Assembly: GCA_038230415.1 (NCBI GenBank)
Contig: JBBRNH010000002.1
Coordinates: 1 to 64,000, forward strand
Reading direction: 5' to 3'
Length of the DNA: 64,000 nt
DNA from: JBBRNH01 sp038230415
GTDB lineage: Bacteria > Bacteroidota > Bacteroidia > Cytophagales > Spirosomataceae
The notes beneath the pieces are model-generated. The model was not told where the DNA came from. It did not search any database and saw nothing but the letters and a program-made list of their open reading frames with translations. Positions 8,660 through 16,866 of the stretch are shown one piece after another (position 1 is the first letter of the stretch; every line of letters starts with the position of its first letter). The translations under genes and the position numbers were made by a program.

Positions 8660-9143
8660 GGAAATCAACAGACTGCGTAGCAACCAAGAACTGGTCGGGA
8701 AAGCCGTTAATAAACTGCAAAAAGCCGGTTTCGACATGAAACACCTCTCGACTGTGGGCCAGGATCAGCATACCGAAGAAACTATTATCGGGTATTGCAA
8801 TACCGGCGACCGGATGAAAAAATGGGGGGCATCGGTGCCTTCCGGGGTGGTATGTGGGCGTTGCTGTTTGGCCCGGCCTTGTTCATGATTTCCGGCTTCG
8901 TGCCGTTGCTCATTGCCGGGCCGTTTGTGACCTCGTTGGTAGCGGCTCTCGAAGGGGCGGTTGCTACTGGCAGACTCAGTGCTGGCGTGGTCTATCCGGG
9001 TGCATGGTCTCTTTGCCGGTAGTGTGGTGAACGGGGTACTTCGCTTGATAAACGGAATCGTGCTGTTGCTGCTGGCGGGTTGGATCATAAAATCGCTGTT
9101 AATCAGTCATACCGTGTTGTTGCCCGAATCGAAGCAGAATTAG
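8660..9143 (+). pseudogene. Frameshifted GSP17M-like stress protein, plus a further remnant
   Basis: Two frames together reconstruct a known layout. Frame A (8682-8850) reads NKLQKAGFDMKHLSTVGQDQ, then GYCNTGDRMKKWG. After a one-base change near 8825 the product continues in frame B as GAFRGGMWALLFGPALFMIS and LVAALEGAVATG. This matches the YflT/GSP17M-type general stress domain followed by its glycine-rich membrane segment. From about 9000 a third frame encodes SVVNGVLRLINGIVLLLLAG, which recalls the first helix of a small mechanosensitive channel, but too little remains to be sure. None of these pieces can be a working gene. Confidence 0.6.
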
Positions 9144-9163
9144 GTTTTCTTACTTCGTACCTG

Positions 9164-10432
9164 ATGCACATCATTGCCCGCTTGAAAATTGCCCTGCGAA
9201 ACCTGGGGCCCGGTCTCATCACCGGGGCCAGCGACGACGACCCCTCCGGCATCGCCACCTATTCCCAGGCCGGTGCCCGGTTCGGCCTGACAACCCTGTG
9301 GACGGCCTGGATTACCTTTCCGCTGATGGCTGCCGTGCAGGAAATGTGCGCCCGCATCGGGGTCGTTACCGGGCAAGGGCTGGCCGGGGTAATCAAACAA
9401 CACTACCCGGCCTGGCTGCTGTACCTGACGGTAGCGGTGAGTTTTCCGGCCATCACCCTCAATATCGGGGCCGACATCGCCGGGATGGGGGCGGTGGCGC
9501 ACCTGCTGGCCCCCCGGATACCGACTGCCCTGCTCAATGTCAGCTTTACCGGCCTGCTGCTGGCGGCTATCGTCTATTTCCCCTACGAAACCATCGCGTC
9601 GGTGCTGAAATGGTTGTGCCTGATCCTGCTGTTGTATCTGATTATCCCGTTCCTGACGCATCAGGACTGGGGCAGCGTGGCCCGCAGCACCGCGATCCCG
9701 ACCATCCGGTTCGACAAAGACTTCATTGGTACGCTGGTCGCCATTTTAGGCACCACCATCTCGCCTTACCTATTCTTCTGGCAAGCGTCGATAGAAGTAG
9801 AACACAACACCCGAAACGCCCGGCAGGTAGTGGTCAACAAGCTGGTTATCAACGATATGCGGACCGACATCAATTTCGGGATGCCCTGTTCCAACGTGGT
9901 CATGTTTTTCATTATCCTGACCGCCGGCACGGTTCTCTACAACGCGGGCATTCGCCGGATCGACACCGTGGAACAGGCCGCCAAAGCCCTGGAGCCGCTG
10001 GCCGGAGCGGGAGCCTACTGGCTCTTTGCGCTTGGGGTCATCGGCACGGGGGCCTTGGCAATTCCGGTGCTGGCCGGTTCACTGTCTTATATGCTGGCCG
10101 AAACCTTCGACTGGCCCCAGGGCCTGAGCAAAACGTTTGGCGAGGCCAGGGGATTTTACCTGACCATACTGGCTTCGCTGCTGATCGGGCTGGGGATCAA
10201 CTTTTTGACCATCAGCCCCGTTCAGGCCCTGATCTGGACGGCGGTAGGGTACGGACTGACGGCCCCGATCCTGATTTTTATCATCCTCCATATCTGTAAC
10301 AACAAAGCCATCATGGGTGAATTTACGAACGGTCGGCGGGCTAATCTGTTTGGATGGGCTGCTTTCGGCCTGATGACCATAGCCGCCCTGTTGTTGCTGT
10401 ACTTACAGTTTTTTGGGGATATTACGGCTTGA
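9164..10432 (+). CDS. Nramp-family metal transporter, divergent metal site
   Basis: A 422-residue inner-membrane protein with about 11 hydrophobic segments. The ATG at 9164 is chosen because family similarity starts right after it (LRNLGPGLITGASDDDPSG); the frame is open further upstream through gene debris. Nramp proteins import Mn2+ or Fe2+ with protons. The canonical first-helix DPGN motif is DPSG here (residues about 26-29). The sixth-helix MPH motif is replaced by SPY in GTTISPYLFFWQ (near residue 200). This is the pattern of Nramp-related proteins with different ion selectivity; Mg2+ or other ions are possible. The porin gene follows after 80 bp. Confidence 0.85.
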   Translation: MHIIARLKIALRNLGPGLITGASDDDPSGIATYSQAGARFGLTTLWTAWITFPLMAAVQEMCARIGVVTGQGLAGVIKQHYPAWLLYLTVAVSFPAITLNIGADIAGMGAVAHLLAPRIPTALLNVSFTGLLLAAIVYFPYETIASVLKWLCLILLLYLIIPFLTHQDWGSVARSTAIPTIRFDKDFIGTLVAILGTTISPYLFFWQASIEVEHNTRNARQVVVNKLVINDMRTDINFGMPCSNVVMFFIILTAGTVLYNAGIRRIDTVEQAAKALEPLAGAGAYWLFALGVIGTGALAIPVLAGSLSYMLAETFDWPQGLSKTFGEARGFYLTILASLLIGLGINFLTISPVQALIWTAVGYGLTAPILIFIILHICNNKAIMGEFTNGRRANLFGWAAFGLMTIAALLLLYLQFFGDITA

Positions 10433-10511
10433 TTTAGTCATCCGAATCCGGCCCTGAAGGCCCCGACAACCGTCGGTGCGGCTTGTTATGTACTGTATTA
10501 CACCCTTTACC

Positions 10512-11921
10512 ATGCTCAGATACGATCAAATTCTTCTCGGCTGTGGTTGTCTGTGGATCGGTGCCATGACCCAACCCGTGCTGGCACAGCGAGACAACAA
10601 CAACAACTACGTGGACTCGCTGCAAGCCTGGAGTCTGCATTTCCAGTCAACAGCCATTGTGCAGGGGCACCCCCGTTTTGAGGGCAACGGCTACGACGGA
10701 CGCAACACCCTAAGCCCGCAACCCGATACGGCTCTCTCGGTTACGACCACCCTGTTTGTAGGCCGGCGACTTTGGCGGGGCGCGTCGGTATATGTTAACC
10801 CCGAACTGGCCGGGGGACGGGGCATCGGCCACCGAAACAGCCAGTTTCCTTACGACGAAACACGGTACAGCCCGGCGGTGGGTGTGGCCGGGTTTCCCAA
10901 CGGCGAAACGTTTCGGATCGGTAGTGCCAAACCCGCCTTGTATCTGGCCCGGCTCTATGTAGAACAGATTTTTCCGTTGTCGAACGAAGGAGTAGAAGAA
11001 GTACCCTCAGAAGCCAATCAGGTAAAACACCGGCTGGCGGCTTCGCGGATTGTACTGACGGCGGGCAAGTTTTCCATCGCCGATATGTTTGACAACAACG
11101 CCTTCGCCCACGATGCCCGAATTCACTTCATGAACTGGTCGCTGATGAGCATGGGTGCCTGGGATTACCCCGCCAACACGCGGGGGTATACCTGGGGAGT
11201 CGCTATCGAATGCATCCGGCCCACCTACGCCGTTCGGGTGGCGGGTTGTCTGATGCCAACGACGGCCAACGGCAACGTACTTGACTGGAACATCCGCCAA
11301 TCGGGTGCCTTGGTGCTTGAGGTGGAACAGCAACTCCGGTGGTTGCCCCGGCCCGGTACACTGCATCTGCTGGCGTTTCGGAACGCCACAAAAGCCCCGG
11401 CCTACCGCCAGGCTACCGCACTGTTGCAGTCGGGAGACTACCCCACCAATCCCGATTATATTCTGACCGGCACCACCTACGGGGGCACTAAATTCGGGTT
11501 TGGCCTGAATATCGAACAGCCCGTTGGCCGAACGGGTGGGTTATTCACCCGGATCAGTTGGAACGATGGACGCACGGCGACGTGGGCGTTCACTGAAATT
11601 GACCGCAGTTATACGATTGGGGCCAATCTGGGTGGTCACCGCTGGCACCGGCCCAACGACGCGGTGGGGGTGGCGGTGGTGCGAAACGACATCTCAGCCG
11701 ACCACGCGGCTTTCCTGAACGCGGGCGGCAGTGGCTTTATGCTCGGCGACGGTCGCCTGCCCCACTACGGCGGTGAGCAGACTGCCGAACTGTTCTACAA
11801 AGCCCGCGTTGCCCGGACGCTGTGGCTGACGCTAAACGATCAGATCATCCGACACCCCGGCTACAACGCCGACCGGGGGCCGGTGCAGTGTCTGGCCTTG
11901 CGAACGCACGTTGAATTTTAA
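10512..11921 (+). CDS. Carbohydrate porin (OprB-like)
   Basis: A 469-residue outer-membrane protein from the ATG at 10512; two upstream ATGs would put extra polar residues before the signal peptide. The signal peptide ends VLAQ. The mature start RDNNNNYVDSLQAWSLHFQ, the segment NPELAGGRGIGHRNSQFPYD, the LARLYVEQIF strand and GKFSIADMFDNNAFAHDAR are typical of carbohydrate-selective porins of the OprB family. The protein ends in an aromatic-terminated strand (LALRTHVEF). It forms a passive diffusion pore. A truncated paralogue lies 3 kb upstream. The nearby Nramp-like transporter suggests, weakly, cotranscription. Confidence 0.85.
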   Translation: MLRYDQILLGCGCLWIGAMTQPVLAQRDNNNNYVDSLQAWSLHFQSTAIVQGHPRFEGNGYDGRNTLSPQPDTALSVTTTLFVGRRLWRGASVYVNPELAGGRGIGHRNSQFPYDETRYSPAVGVAGFPNGETFRIGSAKPALYLARLYVEQIFPLSNEGVEEVPSEANQVKHRLAASRIVLTAGKFSIADMFDNNAFAHDARIHFMNWSLMSMGAWDYPANTRGYTWGVAIECIRPTYAVRVAGCLMPTTANGNVLDWNIRQSGALVLEVEQQLRWLPRPGTLHLLAFRNATKAPAYRQATALLQSGDYPTNPDYILTGTTYGGTKFGFGLNIEQPVGRTGGLFTRISWNDGRTATWAFTEIDRSYTIGANLGGHRWHRPNDAVGVAVVRNDISADHAAFLNAGGSGFMLGDGRLPHYGGEQTAELFYKARVARTLWLTLNDQIIRHPGYNADRGPVQCLALRTHVEF

Positions 11922-11977
11922 CGGGGTGGTACCAGTACGCAAAGCAGCCCTGGTACGGTAAACCAACCGGGTTCAGC

Positions 11978-11985
11978 TATCTTTG
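11978..11985 (+). promoter_or_regulatory. Bacteroidota -7 box
   Basis: TATCTTTG matches TAnnTTTG exactly and lies six bases before the ATG at 11991, so the mRNA of the following lipoprotein gene would be nearly leaderless. No clear -33 TTG is visible at the right distance. Confidence 0.45.
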
Positions 11986-11990
11986 TGTCC

Positions 11991-12305
11991 ATGAAACGAC
12001 TCGTACCGCTGTTGATTTGTGTGTTGCTAACCGCATCCTGCCGCCAAACGACGGTGCTGACCGAAGGCGAAAAAATAGCCCAGCAGGTCGGCGATCTCGT
12101 TGGTCAGTATAACATTCAGCAAATCGCCGTATTTTATGGCAACGGGAGTTTTATTCCCAAGCAAGCCTTCTCGTTTCAGGGAGCGTTTCTGAGACTTTCC
12201 GATGCGACCGGCGACCGCTATTTCAGCTTTGCCCGGCTAACCCGGTTTGACGTAGGGCCGGCTTCGAGCGGCCCCCCGACCTACCTGACGCTGTATTTTC
12301 AGTAA
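11991..12305 (+). CDS. Small lipoprotein, function unknown
   Basis: A 104-residue protein. The signal peptide ends in a lipobox (LLTASC), with the cysteine near residue 17. The mature part has a helix (EKIAQQVGDLVGQYNIQQIA) and then a beta-rich half ending TYLTLYF. No known domain. The ATG at 11991 is preferred over the in-frame GTG at 11985 because the latter lies in the -7 promoter box. Confidence 0.6.
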   Translation: MKRLVPLLICVLLTASCRQTTVLTEGEKIAQQVGDLVGQYNIQQIAVFYGNGSFIPKQAFSFQGAFLRLSDATGDRYFSFARLTRFDVGPASSGPPTYLTLYFQ

Positions 12306-12391
12306 GGTTGACGGGCCGACATACTGTCGGCTGGCACCCTTTCATCAAGCGGGTCAGTCAACGAGCCCTACCCGGTAAAACGACTGCTTTT

Positions 12392-13375
12392 ATGCCCCGA
12401 TCACGGCACTTTTTACGGAGTATCCGGCTCATTGCCTGGTTATCAGGGGTGACGCTGGGTGGTTGGGGCTGCACCGCGCCGACCGGCGATCCGCCGTTTC
12501 CGGCTGACATAGCCGTTAAGCCGCTGCCCAACAGCCTTACTTTTTTTGCCTTTGGTGACTGGGGCGTGTACGGCTTAGGCGACCAGACCGTCCTCGCCAA
12601 CCGAATGGACTACTACGCCCAGTACCTCAAACCGGGCTTCGTGGCCCTGATGGGGGATAACTTTTATCCGGCAGGTGTGAAAAGCACGACCGATGCCCAC
12701 TGGAAACAGTCGTTCGAGTTCGTCTACAAGGGCAGCAATCTGCCCCGGTTGTTCTATCCGGTCCTGGGAAACCACGACTATCAGCAAAGTACACAGGCCG
12801 AACTCGATTATAATCAACTCAACCCGCGCTGGGCAATGCCCGCCCGGTACTATACGACCGTGTATGCGGTGGATGCGGCTACCAACCTGCGTGTCGTTTA
12901 TTTAGATACGTCCCCTTTTGTGGCTGAATACCGGGCCAACCCCGGCGGTTATCCCGATGTAGCCGCCCAGAACACGGCGCGGCAAGTAGCCTGGGCCGAC
13001 AGCGTCCTGAGCCATGCCACCGAGCGGTGGACGGTTGTGATCGGTCATCATCCGGTCTATTCCATCGGACTCGATCACGGCAATCAACCCGAATTAGTGC
13101 AACAACTTCAGCCCCTGCTCACCAAATACAAGGTTCCCCTGTACCTGAACGGGCATTCGCACACCCTGCAACACATTCGCCCGGCGGGATTGCCAACCGA
13201 TTACATCACCGCCGGAACGGGCGGTGCCCCGCTGGGGAGTGTGGGGCCGTTGTCTGCCGAGGCCCGGTTTGGTCAGGCTGCGTTCGGGTTTGCCATTATC
13301 TCAGCCAGCGCGACGGCCCTGCGGGTATCGCTGGTTGATGAGGCCGGAAAGCTGCTTTATCAGGTGCAGCGTTGA
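12392..13375 (+). CDS. Purple-acid-phosphatase-like metallophosphoesterase, lipoprotein
   Basis: A 327-residue protein from the ATG at 12392; the frame is open further upstream, but this start gives a clean lipoprotein signal (LGGWGC). All five motifs of the calcineurin-like fold are present in order: GDWG, GDNFY, GNHDY, GHHPVYS and NGHSH. They bind two metal ions and hydrolyse phosphate esters. Spacing and the GDWG/GDNFY pair match the tartrate-resistant (type 5) acid phosphatases. It is probably anchored in the outer membrane or periplasm and may scavenge organic phosphate. It is convergent with the nuclease gene at 13392, which would also release phosphate-containing products. Confidence 0.85.
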   Translation: MPRSRHFLRSIRLIAWLSGVTLGGWGCTAPTGDPPFPADIAVKPLPNSLTFFAFGDWGVYGLGDQTVLANRMDYYAQYLKPGFVALMGDNFYPAGVKSTTDAHWKQSFEFVYKGSNLPRLFYPVLGNHDYQQSTQAELDYNQLNPRWAMPARYYTTVYAVDAATNLRVVYLDTSPFVAEYRANPGGYPDVAAQNTARQVAWADSVLSHATERWTVVIGHHPVYSIGLDHGNQPELVQQLQPLLTKYKVPLYLNGHSHTLQHIRPAGLPTDYITAGTGGAPLGSVGPLSAEARFGQAAFGFAIISASATALRVSLVDEAGKLLYQVQR

Positions 13376-13391
13376 GCGGGTAGGATAGCGC

Positions 13392-14228
13392 TCAAAAAAA
13401 CCAGGCTGGGATCGTCGTTTCGGGCAAAGCCGTTTCTAACATCGTTTCCAGGTCGTCGGGGATGAGCGGAAAAAAGTCGATCCCTGTCAGCCGCTCGATC
13501 TCCCGAACCGGTACCACAAAACCCGTCAGCGGCTCGTGCGACCCCTCGTTGTTGAGCAAAAACCCGATCATGCGAATGTCCGGTTTGTGGCAGTAGAGTA
13601 TGACTTTGTAAAACTGTTCCGGGACGCTGACCCGATTAGCCTGACCAATGGTTGGCAACACAAGCGGACGTTCCGGTGTGCCCAGCACCGGGCCGGTCAC
13701 CACGTACAGGCCGTTATCGCGCAGTCCCCAGCCCCGCACCAGCGTTTCGAGTTCTTTCCAGATGCCCCGGTTGAAGGCGGGTAGTTGCGGGGTCATGTTG
13801 CTCATCAAAAACGTTTCGGACATCATCCGGCGGGAGAACTTAAAGTCGCCGGCGGGGGCGAGGTGGCCCCGGTCGTAACCGGATTTGGTGTAGTCGGTTG
13901 GCAGAGCCGAGCCGGTGCTGACGGCAGGATCGGCTTTGAAACTGGAGCCTTCGCGTTCGGTATCGCCGGTGATTTCGATGGGCAACAGCGGATAGGCCAC
14001 CCAGTCGGCCACCTTGCCAGCCTCGTTGAAGCGCAGCGTGTAACCCTCATGGACAATAATCTGATCGCTCTTGCCCATTGCGGGCAGCAGAAACCCGACC
14101 TGTTTCTCGAAATCAAACTGCGGGTTACCCGGTTGGGCCAGCACCATCGGGGCCAACAGCGTCAGCCAGAAAGTGAGGGTAGCCACGCGATTGGGCAGCC
14201 TGACGAGATGTATGGGCGTGCCGTTCAT
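13392..14228 (-). CDS. Exported DNA/RNA non-specific endonuclease
   Basis: A 278-residue protein from the ATG at 14228, which overlaps the upstream gene by 4 bp; a longer frame to 14408 lacks support. The signal peptide ends MVLAQ. The hallmark DRGH motif of the beta-beta-alpha-Me (NUC1/Serratia nuclease) family occurs in SGYDRGHLAPAGDFKFS, with the downstream metal-binding Asn in FLMSNMTPQLPAFNRGIWK. It cleaves DNA and RNA without sequence preference, and its place is outside the cytoplasm. The 4-bp overlap implies translational coupling to the small membrane protein upstream. No immunity protein is recognisable, as expected for an exported scavenging nuclease. Confidence 0.88.
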   Translation of the reverse strand: MNGTPIHLVRLPNRVATLTFWLTLLAPMVLAQPGNPQFDFEKQVGFLLPAMGKSDQIIVHEGYTLRFNEAGKVADWVAYPLLPIEITGDTEREGSSFKADPAVSTGSALPTDYTKSGYDRGHLAPAGDFKFSRRMMSETFLMSNMTPQLPAFNRGIWKELETLVRGWGLRDNGLYVVTGPVLGTPERPLVLPTIGQANRVSVPEQFYKVILYCHKPDIRMIGFLLNNEGSHEPLTGFVVPVREIERLTGIDFFPLIPDDLETMLETALPETTIPAWFF

Positions 14229-14473
14229 GGCGTAGTGGTTGGCTTTTTTTGCAGTTTCGCCCGAAGTTGGGTGTGCAACTCGCTGACCTTTGTGAGTGCC
14301 TGTTGCGCCTGTCGGGCATAGCCAGACACCCTGTCTATAGTTGGATTGACCTGCATCAGTACCTGTTGCGCTTTCAGCAAATAGCCAATGACGCGGGCCT
14401 GACTCCATTGGCCGCCCGTAAACAGCCCGATCATCGACAAGATCAAAAAAGAAGCGTAATGAATTCGACGCAT
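14225..14473 (-). CDS. Small single-pass membrane protein
   Basis: An 82-residue protein with a hydrophobic N-terminal segment (residues 5-20, YASFLILSMIGLFTGG) and then a helical polar tail. Its stop overlaps the start of the nuclease gene (ATGA), so the two form an operon. No family recognised. The N-terminus could be a signal anchor or a signal peptide without an obvious cleavage site. A link to export or control of the nuclease is a guess from position only. Confidence 0.5.
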   Translation of the reverse strand: MRRIHYASFLILSMIGLFTGGQWSQARVIGYLLKAQQVLMQVNPTIDRVSGYARQAQQALTKVSELHTQLRAKLQKKPTTTP

Positions 14474-14668
14474 AGCGTAGGTAGGAAAAGAGCTAATCTC
14501 GGCATTGGGTTACTGTCGTTCTGTTAGCCAAACGAGTGTAAACGAATCAGGCTTATTCAGCCAACGCCCCCATGTGTTGATGACGAGCGTAGCGAGACAT
14601 TTACACACATGGACGGTTGGGCTGTCGGCCTGCCCTCGCGGCCTGCTGCCTGTCGCCGGGAACCTAAT

Positions 14669-15085
14669 TTACAGAGATTCAGGGCCGTATTGATGCTTGT
14701 ACTTAGGCCGGTAAAAGGTGACCCCCTCCACAAAATCGAAATCCTTTTTGTTGAAGGTGAACAATTCAACCGGATACGTTAGAGCGGTTGCCGCGATAAT
14801 CATATCGGCTATGCCCGGTCGCTTCGCGTAATGCTCCCAGGTCAGATTGAGTAGTCGGCGCGAGATTTCAGCGTCCAAACCAATTACGTTAAACTTGTTG
14901 ATGGTTTCGACCGTCTTGCGTTTTTCGCTACGTTTCATGCCCACATACATTTCCGCTTCCGAAATTACACTCAGATACAGACGGTCAAAACCAAGTTCGT
15001 CTAATTCCTGAACCATTACCGGTACTCCTCGGAAATAGTCAAACAATACGTTAGAATCGCACAGGACTATCTTCTTTTTGGCCAT
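14669..15085 (-). CDS. PIN-domain toxin (VapC-like ribonuclease)
   Basis: A 138-residue protein with the PIN fold pattern: Asp near residue 10 in VLCDSNVLFDYF, Glu in SVISEAEMYVG, Asp in the AKRPGIADMIIAATAL segment, and a final FNKKDFDFVEGV. These acidic residues bind Mg2+ for RNA cleavage. Family role: a type II toxin that cuts tRNA or rRNA when free. The upstream gene, overlapping by 19 bp, encodes the likely antitoxin. On a plasmid such a pair would favour maintenance. All key acidic positions appear intact. Confidence 0.85.
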   Translation of the reverse strand: MAKKKIVLCDSNVLFDYFRGVPVMVQELDELGFDRLYLSVISEAEMYVGMKRSEKRKTVETINKFNVIGLDAEISRRLLNLTWEHYAKRPGIADMIIAATALTYPVELFTFNKKDFDFVEGVTFYRPKYKHQYGPESL

Positions 15086-15288
15086 GCTTTCGCCCGGATT
15101 GATGCCATTGTGCGTTCATCATTAGCCCAAATGCCACCGAAAGAGGCTGGAGTCTCGCCGGATTTGGCGTTACTCTTGCGTAAGAGTGGAATTGTAACTT
15201 CGGGTTCTGGCTCAGTTTGGATACCGTTTTCAACCAACAGCTTTATTGCTTTGGTGTAGTCCTTATCGTTGACAGTTAGTGTTTTCAT
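15067..15288 (-). CDS. Antitoxin partner of the PIN toxin
   Basis: A 73-residue protein whose 3' end overlaps the toxin gene by 19 bp, the usual order for vapBC-type operons. The N-terminus (MKTLTVNDKDYTKAIKLLVEN) could form a small DNA-binding or dimerisation part. The C-terminus (FGGIWANDERTMASIRAKAW) resembles the toxin-wrapping tail of antitoxins, in which an aromatic and an arginine enter the PIN active site. No clear AbrB or RHH motif is visible, so the DNA-binding class is open. Confidence 0.7.
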   Translation of the reverse strand: MKTLTVNDKDYTKAIKLLVENGIQTEPEPEVTIPLLRKSNAKSGETPASFGGIWANDERTMASIRAKAWPKRR

Positions 15289-15688
15289 CGGCTTAGAATG
15301 TATAACACAATATTACAACAACTTAGGCATAAATCCGGCTTGTTGTTAATGGCTTTCGATCAGGCCCAAATCTGGGGCGTTTGCCTTGTCGCCGGAACGC
15401 AACCCCGCAAACCTAAACCTGCCTAACCGGGGCGTTTGGCTTGTTGACCGAAACCCGCCAAACGAGCAAAAAGCCTGACCTCTGCGGCCCGCTTCCTGTC
15501 GCCCGGACGCTGCCTTGCAAGCATATTTTGAGCGAACATCCAACGCTATTTAATCGAACTATAATTTTGGTTTAGCGGATTGCTCGCTGCCATCGCGTTG
15601 CTTTGTCCGGGATTTTTACGGTACGCTCAATGATGTTTCGATAATGAACACGGTTCACAACAGCTTGCGCCAAAAAATTACAGCGACA
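15289..15688. other. Intergenic region with degenerate repeats
   Basis: No gene seen. Two imperfect copies of a GGGGCGTTTG-(C/G)CTTGT unit lie near 15373 and 15431, each followed by AACCCCGC/AACCCGCC-like inverted sequence. A related CCTGTCGCC(G/C)GGA motif recurs at 15500 and at 14647 upstream of the toxin region. They look like decayed palindromic repeats. A -7-like TAATTTTG lies at 15562-15569, 120 bp before the next gene. Confidence 0.4.
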
Positions 15689-16213
15689 ATGCCCGTGCGG
15701 GTTTACCTGAGCATTGCCATGGTGGCTATGTGCCTTGGGGCCTGTTCCAGGGCCGCTTCTACACTTACGCCAGCGCAACAACAGGGTGTGGGTCAGTTGT
15801 TGCTGGATGGCATACCGGCGGGAACATTTGAGCGGACAGTAACCGGACTCACACGCGATTCAACTGCCCGGTCGAATTGGGTGGTCACTCTGTTTGGTGC
15901 GGATGTCTACCATACGCCAGCAGTCAGTTTCAGCCTGAGAGCCGATAAATCGGGGGCGTTACCTGTGGGGCAGTTTCGGTTTGACGAATTTCTCTACGAC
16001 AACCGGGTAGAAACTTTGTTTCAGATTAAATACGTCGATCCGGTAACCAATAGCACTTACTTTGCCAACGGAGTCGATATGACGGTTAGCCGGTTGACGG
16101 ACCAATACACCATTAACTGGGCAGGGACCGTCCGAAAAGGGTTGTTGCCGTCAGATACAACCACCTATCTAATTAAAGGACAATACGTTGGCCCGATTAC
16201 GATCTTACCGTAG
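15689..16213 (+). CDS. Lipoprotein, function unknown
   Basis: A 174-residue lipoprotein from the ATG at 15689, which gives a compact signal with lipobox LGAC; an upstream ATG at 15644 would add 15 residues. The mature part is beta-rich, with alternating strands (NWVVTLFGADVYHTPAVSF, GQFRFDEFLYDNRVETLF, DQYTINWAGTVRKG). No family recognised. The gene is monocistronic by spacing. Confidence 0.55.
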   Translation: MPVRVYLSIAMVAMCLGACSRAASTLTPAQQQGVGQLLLDGIPAGTFERTVTGLTRDSTARSNWVVTLFGADVYHTPAVSFSLRADKSGALPVGQFRFDEFLYDNRVETLFQIKYVDPVTNSTYFANGVDMTVSRLTDQYTINWAGTVRKGLLPSDTTTYLIKGQYVGPITILP

Positions 16214-16324
16214 CGTTTCCGGCAGGAAGGGTAGTTAGTCCGGTACGGCAAGTCTCCCTGCGTTCCATAGTAAAACACCACGCCCAACTCTTATCGCAGT
16301 TCCTGTAAACCAACCCCAATACCT

Positions 16325-16801
16325 ATGTTTAAATCAATCATGTTAAGCGGTCTTCTCCTGATCGTGCTGACGCTACCCGTTGCGGCTCAGCAAGTCACAC
16401 CAGCGGCCGGGCCGGTTTCTGTGCAAACTACCCCGACTGCCCCGGCCCAGGCTGGTAAATCCGCCAAACGAACCAGCCCGTATCAAGCGGCTGATCCGGC
16501 CACCCGCGCCCGAAAAATGACTGACCGAATGACGACCGATCTGGGGTTAGACCCGGCAACCGCCCAAAAAGTCTACGAAGCCGCCCTAACCCGCGCCCAA
16601 AAAATTGACGCGATCCAGAATGGAACCGATGACAACAAGACCAAGAATCAGAGCCTGCAGGCCAACGCCAACGCGTTCAAAACCGCCCTGCAGAGCATTC
16701 TGTCCCCGGATCAGTTTACCAAATTCCAACAGCAAAAAGGGGGCAGGAACCGCGACAAAGCTACCGGGCCACAACAGCCCGCTAAACAGGAACCGCATTG
16801 A
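16325..16801 (+). CDS. Exported helical protein, Spy/DUF4890-like
   Basis: A 158-residue protein. The signal peptide ends VAAQQ. A proline/alanine-rich linker to about residue 55 is followed by a helical region RKMTDRMTTDLGLDPATAQK, then LSPDQFTKFQQQ. The pattern of a helix starting with repeated M/T/D, a 'LGLD..Q...V' turn and a final 'L.P.Q...F' is that of periplasmic proteins related to Spy/CpxP (LTxxQ) and DUF4890. Those act as small chaperones or sense envelope stress. The classic LTxxQ signature itself is not exact, so the assignment is tentative. Confidence 0.5.
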   Translation: MFKSIMLSGLLLIVLTLPVAAQQVTPAAGPVSVQTTPTAPAQAGKSAKRTSPYQAADPATRARKMTDRMTTDLGLDPATAQKVYEAALTRAQKIDAIQNGTDDNKTKNQSLQANANAFKTALQSILSPDQFTKFQQQKGGRNRDKATGPQQPAKQEPH

Positions 16802-16866
16802 CGGTATTGGTATTGTCGCGTCCTGAACCAGCCCGCAGACAGCCGACTCCCTTTGATACCCATCGT

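Noticed and set aside
13372..13395. Terminator between the convergent phosphoesterase and nuclease genes (TTGAGCG...CGCTCAA)
   Set aside because: The 7-bp stem is followed by an A run on the plus strand and preceded by T on the minus strand, the wrong order for a terminator in either direction.
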